A stretch of 23,661 nt of DNA, taken from positions 1-23,661 of the forward strand of contig CAYYNP010000150.1 of NCBI GenBank assembly GCA_964472545.1, read 5' to 3'. Below are positions 6,491 through 13,620 of the stretch, in pieces. Under the pieces are notes generated by a model. The model was not told where the DNA came from. It saw nothing but the letters and a program-made list of their open reading frames with translations, and searched no databases. The number at the start of each line of letters is the position of its first letter. The first letter of the stretch is position 1. The position numbers and the translations under genes were made by a program. Source of the DNA: CAYYNP01 sp964472545 (GTDB taxonomy: Bacteria; Planctomycetota; Planctomycetia; Pirellulales; Thermoguttaceae).

Positions 6491-9400
6491 ATGAGACCAA
6501 GGCAAGCGCCTGTCCTCGCATTTGTGTGCATGTTGCTCTGCGGTTCGATGTCATCCGGCGCCGACTGGCCGCAATACCGGCACGACGCGGGGCGCACGGC
6601 CGCCACGTCGGAATCGCTGCCCGACGGCCTCCACTTGCAGTGGGTGCGTGAACTGCCCGCTCCTCGCCCAGCCTTCCCGGGCGAGATCCGGCTCCGCTAC
6701 GACGCCACCTACGAACCGGTGGTGGCCGGCGACGCGATCTTCGTGCCGTCGATGGTTACCGACACCGTCACCGCACTGAACACGAGCGACGGCCGCGAGC
6801 GATGGCGGTTCTTCACCGAAGGACCGGTTCGCTTTGCTCCGGCGGTAGCGGACGGCCGAGTCTATTTCGTATCCGACGACGGATACCTCTACTGTACCGA
6901 CGCAGCCGACGGCAACCTGCTGTGGAAGTTCCGTGGGGCGCCGGACGCCAAGACAAGCCGCAAGGTGTTTGGCAACGGCCGGCTCATCTCGCTGTTTCCC
7001 GCACGCGGCGGCCCGTTGCTCCACGACGGCGTGGTCTACTTCGCGGCCGGTATCTGGTCGGGGGAAGGCGTCTTCGTACATGCCTTGAACGCGAAGACCG
7101 GACAGGCGATCTGGTCCAACACCGATAGCGATCGGATCACCGCGGCCAACATGGACCACGGCATCTCCTACTTTGCCGGCATCTCGCCGCAGGGTTACCT
7201 GGCGATCGTCGATGGCCGGCTCGTGGTGCCCTGCGGCGCTCAATTACCGGCGGTCTTCGATTTGAAGACGGGCAAGATCGGCACCTACACCATGGGCTGG
7301 GGCGGCCGTGTCGGATTGGCCAAGGGCTGCTGGTTTGCCGCCGGTGTGCGGAACTACCTGATGCACGGCGGCGATCTCTACGACGTCCGCCGCCCGGCCG
7401 ACGAAAAGCTGCCCAATGCCCGCGGCCGCGACTATAAAAACATGCTCTATCTGGGCGGGCTGACGCGGCTGCAAATCGATCGGACCAACCAGAAGGGGCT
7501 GGGCAACTTCCGGCGCCCCGTGCTCACGCCCGACGCCATGTACTACTGCGACGGCGGCGTCGTGGCTTGCGATCTCACCGCAGGCGACATCGTGGAAAGG
7601 GCCGGCTCCGACAACCCCGACTATCGACGCAACGACCAGTACCCCGACAAGCTGCGCGGCGACTTTCCCGAACTCTGGCGGCTTGAGTCCGACGCGACGG
7701 TCCACATCAAGGCGGGCAATCGACTCTATTGTGGCGGGCCGAATCGTGTAGAAGCCGTCGACTTACCCGGGACGGGCGAAACACCTCGGATCGGATGGCA
7801 GGCGAAGATCCAGGGAACGCCGCAGAGTATGTTGGCGGCCGATGAGAAGCTGTTTGTGGCCACTCGGGACGGCCGCGTCTTTGCCTTCTCAGCAGAGAAA
7901 CCGGAGGTGCCTACGGTCCACCTACTGCCGACCGGCAAGGCACGGCGGCCCGATCGTTGGACGGCCGCGGCGGGCGAAATCATCGAGCGCAGCGACACGC
8001 GCGCCGGCTACGTGCTCGTGCTCGGCGTGGGCACGGGACGTCTGGTGGAAGAACTGGCCCGCCAAGCCGACGCCGCCGTGATCGCGGTCGACGCGGACGC
8101 CGAGAAGGTGGCCGGGCTGCGAGAGAAGTTCCATCGGGCGGGGATCTACGGTACGCGAATCTCGCTTCTGGTAGGCGATCCCAAGACATATCCGTTGCCG
8201 CCTTACTGCGCCAGCCTGCTGGCCTCGGAAGACCCCGGTGCGCTGGGTGACAATCCGGGGCGCGCGCTGGCCGACGCCGCGATGCACTGCCTGCGGCCTT
8301 ACGGCGGGATCGCTTGTTTGGAGCTTCCCGAAGACGCACGGGCCGAGTTCAACAAGGCGATTTCCGCGAGCACATTGGCAGAACTCGGCGTCCGACAAGC
8401 CGAGGGTTTCGTCCTGGCAACGCGTGCCGGCGCCCTGCCGGATACGGCCGACTGGTCGCACGGCGGGGCCAACGCGGCCAACACCGGCGGATCGCACGAC
8501 CGCTTCCTCAAGCCGCCGTTGGCCCGACTCTGGTTCGACGGCTCGTTTCGCTGGATCCGCACGCACGGCTCAACGGCCGTCCGCGTGGCCGGCGGACGCA
8601 CGTTTGTCCACGCCGGCCGGCTGTATGCGGTCGACGTCTACACGGGCCGACCCCTTTGGCAAGCCGACGCCCCCTACTCGCGACCGTCCGACGACCGCAT
8701 GGTTGCCACCGAAGACGCCCTCTACATGGCCGACGGCCGATCGTGTGCGGTCCTCGATCCGGCCACCGGCAAGAAGGTCCGCGACCTGGAGCTGCCCGGC
8801 GACGTCGCCGCGGCCTGGTCGATCATCCGCCTTTCGGGCGATCTTCTGATCGGCGCATGCGGCGACTCGCTGGTCTGTATGGATCGCCGTAGTGGGGACG
8901 TGAAATGGAAGCGCCAGGGCAAGAATGCGATCGGGTGCCTCGCCGTCGGCGGGGGAAAGGTGTTTTCTGCGGCGAAGGCCGCGCCCGCGCGGCGGGGTGA
9001 GAAACCGGCCGACGTCGCCATCGAGGCCTTCGACGCAGGGACGGGCAAACCGCTCTGGCAGGCGACCGGCGGCCCGCAGATCCGATACTACCTGCCCGGT
9101 GATTCGCAGCAACCCGATCTACTCTGCTCGTCTAACGGCGTCTTCCGCGCCGACGACGGCACCCGGGCCGGAAACGCGGCCGTGGCACTGATCGCCGGTG
9201 AGCGATTGGTCTGCGGCGGCCCGGAGCAGGTGGCGGTTTTCGACCCACAGACCGGCAAGCAGATCGGCGAACCGCTGAACTGGACACGGCGAGGATGTAC
9301 GGCCCTGAGGGCCAGCGCCAATATGTTGACCACGCGCTACATGGGCAACGCCGCGTACGTCGATCTGGCCGATGGCCGGATCCACTCCATCTGGAACGTC

Positions 9401-9532
9401 CGCGCCGCGTGTAGCAACAATCTGTTCGTGGCCAACGGCGTGCTGAACCTCCCCAATCTAACCGGCGGTTGCACGTGCAACTACCTGCCGGTCTCGCAGG
9501 CTCTCGCCCCGGCGTCGGTGATCGAACGTTGA
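6491..9532 (+). CDS. Secreted PQQ-like beta-propeller protein with inserted methyltransferase-like domain
   Basis: A 1013-residue protein. After a Sec signal (about residues 1-23) comes DWPQYRHDAGRTA, a start typical of planctomycete PQQ/BamB-like propellers. Repeated blades such as VTALNTSDGRERWRF, LYCTDAADGNLLWKF and VHALNAKTGQAIWSN fill residues 24-490. A class I methyltransferase-like domain follows at about 500-645, with the SAM-binding motif VLVLGVGTG at 508-516 and an acidic second strand, VIAVDADAEKV. A second propeller starts at DWSHGGANAANTGG (about 653) and continues to the end (LYAVDVYTGRPLWQA, FDAGTGKPLWQA). Propellers of this type bind PQQ or act as protein scaffolds; whether PQQ or SAM is bound here is not known. 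The start at 6491 has a good ribosome binding site and begins the signal peptide directly; the upstream in-frame start at 6404 lies before the likely promoter. It ends 26 bp from a converging gene. Confidence 0.85.
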   Translation: MRPRQAPVLAFVCMLLCGSMSSGADWPQYRHDAGRTAATSESLPDGLHLQWVRELPAPRPAFPGEIRLRYDATYEPVVAGDAIFVPSMVTDTVTALNTSDGRERWRFFTEGPVRFAPAVADGRVYFVSDDGYLYCTDAADGNLLWKFRGAPDAKTSRKVFGNGRLISLFPARGGPLLHDGVVYFAAGIWSGEGVFVHALNAKTGQAIWSNTDSDRITAANMDHGISYFAGISPQGYLAIVDGRLVVPCGAQLPAVFDLKTGKIGTYTMGWGGRVGLAKGCWFAAGVRNYLMHGGDLYDVRRPADEKLPNARGRDYKNMLYLGGLTRLQIDRTNQKGLGNFRRPVLTPDAMYYCDGGVVACDLTAGDIVERAGSDNPDYRRNDQYPDKLRGDFPELWRLESDATVHIKAGNRLYCGGPNRVEAVDLPGTGETPRIGWQAKIQGTPQSMLAADEKLFVATRDGRVFAFSAEKPEVPTVHLLPTGKARRPDRWTAAAGEIIERSDTRAGYVLVLGVGTGRLVEELARQADAAVIAVDADAEKVAGLREKFHRAGIYGTRISLLVGDPKTYPLPPYCASLLASEDPGALGDNPGRALADAAMHCLRPYGGIACLELPEDARAEFNKAISASTLAELGVRQAEGFVLATRAGALPDTADWSHGGANAANTGGSHDRFLKPPLARLWFDGSFRWIRTHGSTAVRVAGGRTFVHAGRLYAVDVYTGRPLWQADAPYSRPSDDRMVATEDALYMADGRSCAVLDPATGKKVRDLELPGDVAAAWSIIRLSGDLLIGACGDSLVCMDRRSGDVKWKRQGKNAIGCLAVGGGKVFSAAKAAPARRGEKPADVAIEAFDAGTGKPLWQATGGPQIRYYLPGDSQQPDLLCSSNGVFRADDGTRAGNAAVALIAGERLVCGGPEQVAVFDPQTGKQIGEPLNWTRRGCTALRASANMLTTRYMGNAAYVDLADGRIHSIWNVRAACSNNLFVANGVLNLPNLTGGCTCNYLPVSQALAPASVIER

Positions 9533-9558
9533 GCGAGAGCGGGCAGGCAATAGGCAAG

Positions 9559-12051
9559 CTACTCCTCCAACACCAACACCCTTGCTTCGTGCGGTGTTGG
9601 ATAGGCCGTGATCCACGCTTGCGGTGTGATCTTGCCGAGTTCGACTTTGCGGCGTGTGTCTTCCGACTCGAACTGTAACACGACCGCGTCGATCGGCTTG
9701 CCGATCATTTCGTCGCTCACCGGAAAGAAGTAACTCAAACCGGCAGAAGCACGACGGTTGCCGTACTCCCAGGGGTTGGCGGGATACGAGACCGCACGTC
9801 GCGGGGCACCGAGCGGCCGACCGCCGATGCGAAGCGCGGCGTAGGCTCCGTCGCGGCCGTGCTCGCCGATGCAGGCGACGACCAGGTACGAGCCCTTGGC
9901 CGCCTCGTCGAGCGTGAAGCGGCCCTGCCATACCAGCTTGGCCGGTGCCCGCTCGTACGCGGCAAACACGTTCGACGCGCGCCATGCCCGCGAGTCGACG
10001 GGCCGCCCCTCGCAGTAACCGATAATCTCGGCCACATTGGCCGCCGCGCCCGGGATGCGGACGTAGCGAATGGGCGGCGTTGTTGGCGGCAGTTCGAGCG
10101 TCAGCCGGCTGGTTTCGATATCGATCCACTCCTTGCCGACCGTGTAGCTTCGCCGCAGGACGGTGGCCGTGGCGGGCGTTTCCTTTTGTCGGCGGACGGG
10201 AACGTCGATCCAGGTCTTCAAATCGGCCGATACCTGCGCCGTTTGCGGCTGGAAGGCGTCGTCGGCGCGTCGTAGTACGATCCGGTCGATTACGGTCGGC
10301 TTGCCCAAGTCGACACGCACCGCACCGCCGAAGATCGCTCCCGTACGAAGTCGAAAGAACGTCTCCAGGTCGCCGTCGAAGAGGTAGCGGTCTGAAACGC
10401 CCCGTTCGACGAGGAGTTTCTGATTGAAGAACGCATCGCGAGCCTTCTTCACTTGCGGAATACTCGTGGGGCCGCTGCGGAGCTTCGTGCGAAGCTCCAG
10501 TGCATTGTTGTCGGCCGCGTAGCACGTCGCTTCGTAGAGTGACATGGCATCGGCCGGCACGTCGCACGGCGTAAGATCGCTCAGCTTGCGATGCCATGGT
10601 TGCGTGAGCTTCGTGCCCGGGAACGAGACTTCGACCGCTTTGCCTTCGAGCAACTCGGCCGCGTCGCGCCCGTCGAGGCGCGCCTTGGTGAAGGTGCGTG
10701 GCTGTTGCGGCAGCGTGATCCTCGCCGTTGTGCCGGGCATGCCGAGCAGCTTGATCACGGCCGGTTTGCCCGGCACGTCGCGAACCACTTCGTAATCGCA
10801 GCCGGCAACGCCCAGTTCTTTCGACGGCTCGCTCGAGGCGATCATCACGAGGCCGCGAAACGCCGGCACGGTCACCTTCACCGATTGGCCCGGCGTGAAC
10901 GTGCCCAGGATCTCTTCCGAGGGGTGCAGCCGCCGCGCTTCGATCGAACTGGTGCACTTCAGCCCGATCGACTCGTCGAGCGTCACGGTATACGTTACCG
11001 GTTCCCACGTAGGATTGCGGAGCACGACGATTCGGGTCGTGTCGCTGCCGCGGGAGATCGCAGAAGGGCCGTAGGTTTCTTCCGGCAGAAGAACACCGTC
11101 GATGATGATATCGCGATAGGCACGGCAGAGGTTGTAGATCCGCGCCAGTTTCGGGTATTCGTCGTCGCGCAGGAACCAGGGGCTGCCGTAAAGCTCCGGC
11201 CCGAGGACCAGGTTCCTCGAAAAGGCCTGGATGAACAGGTCGTCTTCCCAGTAGTCGAGTTCCGACGAAAGGCACACGCCGTGGTCTTCGAGCAGACGCT
11301 GGGGCTGTCCGTTCTCGCCAAGCGGCGGAATACCGAGCGTGACGGTGCATGCCCGATTGTGCGTTGCGGCCGAGCGGTTGGCTCGCCAGACGTCGATATA
11401 CGCCTCGCCCCCCCAGAGTCTCGTGGTCACGTACGGAACGCCGTCGCCGAGATTCAGGCGATGATTCAGCACGATCAGATCGGGACAGTACTTACGACAC
11501 TCGATGAGCATGTCGACGAATGCCTGCTGCTTCTCGTCGCGAAGCTGGCCGCAGACCGCATCGACCTTGAACAGGTGAAAATCGTAATCGCGGCAGAGCT
11601 TGACGAGCATCTCGGTGCGTGCCTTCTCCTGCTGCGGCGTATCGCCGAACCCGTCGGGCCCCAGCCAAACACCGAGGCGGCAGCCGAACGACTTGGCCTT
11701 TTCGTAGATCGGGTCCAGCCCGTTGGGGAAGTTCTCCTGGAAGCGGTCGGAGGTAATGCTCCCGTAGTAGCGCGGCGCGTCGATCACACCGGCGTCGAAG
11801 GCGTAGATGTCGAGTTCCATGCCGTACTGGTCGTGCATCCACTTGAAGAAATCGAGATTCGCCAGGGTTTGCGCCTCGGTCGATCCTTCGTTGGTGTTGT
11901 TGATCCACGAGAAGTAATGGCTGCGCGAAGGCGTCGTTTCGTCGGCACCGGCCAGCGGCTGTTCGCGGGCCTCTCCCGCTAACGTTGGGTTCAAGACCAA
12001 CAGCGCCAGAAGGCACGCGACCGGCAGGACAAGCGTCTTCGATAAACTCAT
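9559..12051 (-). CDS. Secreted clan GH-D-like (alpha-galactosidase-like) glycosidase with discoidin-like domain
   Basis: An 830-residue exported protein with a Sec signal (hydrophobic LVLPVACLLALLVL, cut near GEA at about residue 26). Residues 45-350 look like a TIM barrel of the GH27/GH36 type: HYFSWINNTNEGSTEAQTLANLDFF, DIYAFDAGVID (Asp81, Asp86), GCRLGVWLGPDGFGD and FHLFKVDAV. Asp164 in the last motif sits where clan D enzymes have their nucleophile. The acid/base residue is not certain; ELDYWEDD further on is one candidate region. Residues about 530-680 resemble an F5/8 type C (discoidin) carbohydrate-binding domain (DGDLETFFRLRTG, VRVDLGKPTVIDRIVLRRAD), and the last 150 residues form another beta-rich unit. 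AAGAGG (12065-12060) sets the start at 12051. The open frame continues upstream through tandem repeats and overlaps the divergent gene, so that extension is rejected. The substrate is probably an alpha-linked glycan. Confidence 0.7.
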   Translation of the reverse strand: MSLSKTLVLPVACLLALLVLNPTLAGEAREQPLAGADETTPSRSHYFSWINNTNEGSTEAQTLANLDFFKWMHDQYGMELDIYAFDAGVIDAPRYYGSITSDRFQENFPNGLDPIYEKAKSFGCRLGVWLGPDGFGDTPQQEKARTEMLVKLCRDYDFHLFKVDAVCGQLRDEKQQAFVDMLIECRKYCPDLIVLNHRLNLGDGVPYVTTRLWGGEAYIDVWRANRSAATHNRACTVTLGIPPLGENGQPQRLLEDHGVCLSSELDYWEDDLFIQAFSRNLVLGPELYGSPWFLRDDEYPKLARIYNLCRAYRDIIIDGVLLPEETYGPSAISRGSDTTRIVVLRNPTWEPVTYTVTLDESIGLKCTSSIEARRLHPSEEILGTFTPGQSVKVTVPAFRGLVMIASSEPSKELGVAGCDYEVVRDVPGKPAVIKLLGMPGTTARITLPQQPRTFTKARLDGRDAAELLEGKAVEVSFPGTKLTQPWHRKLSDLTPCDVPADAMSLYEATCYAADNNALELRTKLRSGPTSIPQVKKARDAFFNQKLLVERGVSDRYLFDGDLETFFRLRTGAIFGGAVRVDLGKPTVIDRIVLRRADDAFQPQTAQVSADLKTWIDVPVRRQKETPATATVLRRSYTVGKEWIDIETSRLTLELPPTTPPIRYVRIPGAAANVAEIIGYCEGRPVDSRAWRASNVFAAYERAPAKLVWQGRFTLDEAAKGSYLVVACIGEHGRDGAYAALRIGGRPLGAPRRAVSYPANPWEYGNRRASAGLSYFFPVSDEMIGKPIDAVVLQFESEDTRRKVELGKITPQAWITAYPTPHEARVLVLEE

Positions 12052-12109
12052 GCTGATAACCTCTTCGAGTAGACGGGCCCCGTTTGTCAGACCGGATGAC
12101 TCGCCAGCC

Positions 12110-12138
12110 ATTGTAGTGGCAAGGCGACCGGCTTTCAC
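12110..12138 (-). promoter_or_regulatory. Candidate promoter of the GH-D-like glycosidase gene
   Basis: On the minus strand, GTGAAA (12138-12133) and TACAAT (12115-12110) are separated by 17 bp. Transcription would begin near 12103 and give a leader of about 52 nt. The -10 box is identical to that proposed for the PQQ-like propeller gene. Confidence 0.4.
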
Positions 12139-12196
12139 GCTCCCCAAGGAGTGGAAGTCGCGTGGATCTGTGATCCGCCGGAAAGCCGCCGCAAGC

Positions 12197-12261
12197 GAGA
12201 CACCCCGACGAGACACCCCGACGAGACACCCCGACGAGACACCCCGACGAGACACCCCGAC
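12197..12261. repeat. Perfect five-copy 13-bp tandem repeat (array A)
   Basis: Five identical head-to-tail copies of GAGACACCCCGAC occupy exactly 65 bp. The following sequence (gagggggg) keeps only the first three bases of the unit. Perfect identity means recent expansion or active homogenisation, and copy number is likely to vary between strains. The unit exceeds one helical turn by about 2.5 bp, so successive copies rotate around the helix. It lies between the two divergent promoter candidates. It has no dyad symmetry and no CRISPR-like spacers. Confidence 0.95.
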
Positions 12262-12362
12262 GAGGGGGGCTTCGGAGGCCGGGCGGACTCGCGCCCCACC
12301 ATAACGCTCAGAGCCGATCCGGCTTGAGGAACCTGGCACACGGTTCTCGCAACCGAGGTGAA

Positions 12363-12390
12363 TTGACTTGTAGCAGAAGGCGCCTACGAT
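12363..12390 (+). promoter_or_regulatory. Candidate promoter of the dioxygenase gene
   Basis: TTGACT (12363-12368, 5/6 to consensus) and TACGAT (12385-12390, 4/6) are 16 bp apart. Transcription from about 12397 would place the second 13-bp array inside the untranslated leader of the dioxygenase mRNA. Confidence 0.4.
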
Positions 12391-12411
12391 TCCTGTGAGC
12401 CTGTGATCCAA

Positions 12412-12463
12412 GATCGGCCGCGTCGATCGGCCGCGTCGATTGGCCACGTCGATTGACCGCGTC
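12412..12463. repeat. Degenerate four-copy 13-bp tandem repeat (array B)
   Basis: Four consecutive 13-bp units: GATCGGCCGCGTC twice, then GATTGGCCACGTC and GATTGACCGCGTC. A partial fifth (GACGCG) follows. Unit length is the same as in array A 150 bp away, but the sequence differs (7 of 13 positions match). It ends 11 bp before the Shine-Dalgarno site and would lie in the mRNA leader if the proposed promoter is right. GC-rich units with GGCC and CGCG cores could fold. Confidence 0.85.
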
Positions 12464-12474
12464 GACGCGTGGGG

Positions 12475-12480
12475 AAGGAG
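12475..12480 (+). promoter_or_regulatory. Shine-Dalgarno site deciding a GTG start
   Basis: AAGGAG lies 9 nt before the GTG at 12490. A longer reading from a GTG at 12469 would put this site inside the coding region, so 12490 is the better start. Confidence 0.7.
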
Positions 12481-12489
12481 CAATTGCAC

Positions 12490-13485
12490 GTGAGTGGACT
12501 TTCCAAAGCACAAATCGCCTTCTTTCATAGAGAGGGCTATCTCGTCCTTTACGATCTCTTCGACGTGGAGGATCTGCAACCGGCTATCGACGACATCAAC
12601 CGCGCGATCGACGAGAAGTCCGCCGAGTTGGTCGAGGCCGGAGTCCTTTCACAACCCTACTCGGATCGCGACTTCGAGCACCGTCTGGCCGAGATCAGCC
12701 GCGAAACCGACCAAGTCGTTTTGGGCCTCTGGAACGGCGTAATGCACGGACCGGGCTTCTTCGCGTTGATCACGAACCCCAAGTTGCTCGACGTCGCCGA
12801 GTCGCTCTGCGGCGAGGAGTTGATCGCATCGAGCGTCTACCGGCTGCGGCCGAAGATACCGAACTACGATTACGGTGCCGTGCCGTGGCATCAGGACTCG
12901 GCCTACTTCGAGCCGTACTGCGACGATTCACTGGTGTTGACGGTGTGGATTCCCATCGTCGACACAAACCGGGGCAACGGTTGTCTATGGGTGATTCCAC
13001 GATCGCACACCGGCGACGTCGTCCGCCACCGTCCGGCCGAAGGCAAGGCCTACTTGGAGATTGCCGAAGGGGAATTGCCCAAGGGGAATCGCGTCTGTTG
13101 CCCCGTGCCGAAGGGCGGGGCCCTGTTGCTGGGCAACCGCACGCCTCACGCCAGCTTCGAGAATCGGTCGGACATCGTTCGTTGGTCGATGGATCTGCGT
13201 TACCAGAGCGCGGCGCTGCCGACCAACGCCTCGATCACGCGTCTTGCCGGAGAGTCGGTACCGCAAGGCGCGCGAACGAGCGATCCGGACTTCGTACCCG
13301 TAGCGTGCTATCCGCCGGAGGCCGATTTTCTGGTCCGCAGTAAGAAGCGTCCTGAGGAAGTGTTGCGCACGGCGGAAGCCTTCGCTCGGCTTCGTGAGGA
13401 CCACGTTGCGGCACCAACGACGGATCGTTGGGGGGCGTGGTGGAACGGGGAAGCAAACAATCCGGGGCACCGGACCGCGGATTGA
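12490..13485 (+). CDS. Phytanoyl-CoA dioxygenase (PhyH)-family Fe(II)/2-oxoglutarate oxygenase
   Basis: A 331-residue protein of the PhyH/EctD-like family, which hydroxylates small substrates using Fe(II), 2-oxoglutarate and oxygen. It begins with the family's AQIAFFHREGYLVLYDLFD. The iron triad is visible: His134 and Asp136 in WHQDSAYF and His220 in NRTPHASFENRS. Arg231, 11 residues after the last histidine, is placed to bind 2-oxoglutarate. DTNRGNGCLWVIPRSH is the usual core segment. No signal peptide is seen, so it is cytoplasmic, unlike most of its neighbours. The GTG start at 12490 is chosen from the ribosome binding site. The substrate is unknown; many planctomycete members are annotated only to family. 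It is divergent from the GH-D-like gene and may share its regulation. Confidence 0.9.
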   Translation: MSGLSKAQIAFFHREGYLVLYDLFDVEDLQPAIDDINRAIDEKSAELVEAGVLSQPYSDRDFEHRLAEISRETDQVVLGLWNGVMHGPGFFALITNPKLLDVAESLCGEELIASSVYRLRPKIPNYDYGAVPWHQDSAYFEPYCDDSLVLTVWIPIVDTNRGNGCLWVIPRSHTGDVVRHRPAEGKAYLEIAEGELPKGNRVCCPVPKGGALLLGNRTPHASFENRSDIVRWSMDLRYQSAALPTNASITRLAGESVPQGARTSDPDFVPVACYPPEADFLVRSKKRPEEVLRTAEAFARLREDHVAAPTTDRWGAWWNGEANNPGHRTAD

Positions 13486-13595
13486 GCGCGTCCTCATGCC
13501 CGGACCAGATCCGGGCGGCCAAGCTCCTCGAAGCGATTCGGTCTATCGCGGACGGGCTCTGCTGCGACGAAGAGTCCGCCTCGAAGATCACGTAG
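13440..13595 (+). CDS. Doubtful small ORF overlapping the end of the dioxygenase gene
   Basis: A 51-residue reading frame starting at GTG (13440; another GTG is at 13437) overlaps the last 46 bp of the dioxygenase gene in a different frame and fills most of the gap after it. The part beyond the overlap, CPDQIRAAKLLEAIRSIADG then LCCDEESASKIT, looks helical and soluble. About 31 of 36 codons there end in G or C, as in real genes of this window. No good Shine-Dalgarno site precedes it and I recognise no family. It could be a real small protein, a remnant, or a chance GC-rich frame. It contains the hairpin at 13498-13516. Confidence 0.2.
   Translation: MERGSKQSGAPDRGLSASSCPDQIRAAKLLEAIRSIADGLCCDEESASKIT
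13498..13516. terminator. Hairpin between convergent genes, possible terminator
   Basis: GCCCGGA (13498-13504) and TCCGGGC (13510-13516) form a perfect 7-bp stem with a 5-nt loop, 12 bp after the dioxygenase stop codon. No T-run follows, so it is at best a weak or factor-assisted terminator. Confidence 0.3.
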
Positions 13596-13620
13596 TTGAC
13601 GATCCCGCAGGGTCAAGCGT

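Larger units (their letters stand above)
12052..12489. other. Divergent intergenic region with two 13-bp repeat arrays
   Basis: This 438-bp region separates the GH-D-like gene (minus) from the dioxygenase gene (plus). From left to right it holds the minus-strand promoter candidate, a perfect five-copy 13-bp array, a plus-strand promoter candidate, a degenerate four-copy 13-bp array, and a strong Shine-Dalgarno site. Open frames cross it on both strands, but the repeat unit is not a multiple of three and the frames have no family match, so I read it as non-coding and regulatory. Confidence 0.7.

Noticed and set aside
10591..11982. Long plus-strand open frame opposite the GH-D-like gene; similar ones at 14938-16044 and 22113-23405
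   Set aside because: These are antisense shadows; the minus-strand products have signal peptides and family motifs while these do not.
12197..12261. CRISPR array
   Set aside because: The units are 13 bp, contiguous and without spacers; no cas genes are present.
12052..12579. N-terminal extension of the GH-D-like gene to 12579
   Set aside because: It would cross the 13-bp repeats and overlap the dioxygenase gene, and would bury a good signal peptide and ribosome binding site at 12051.
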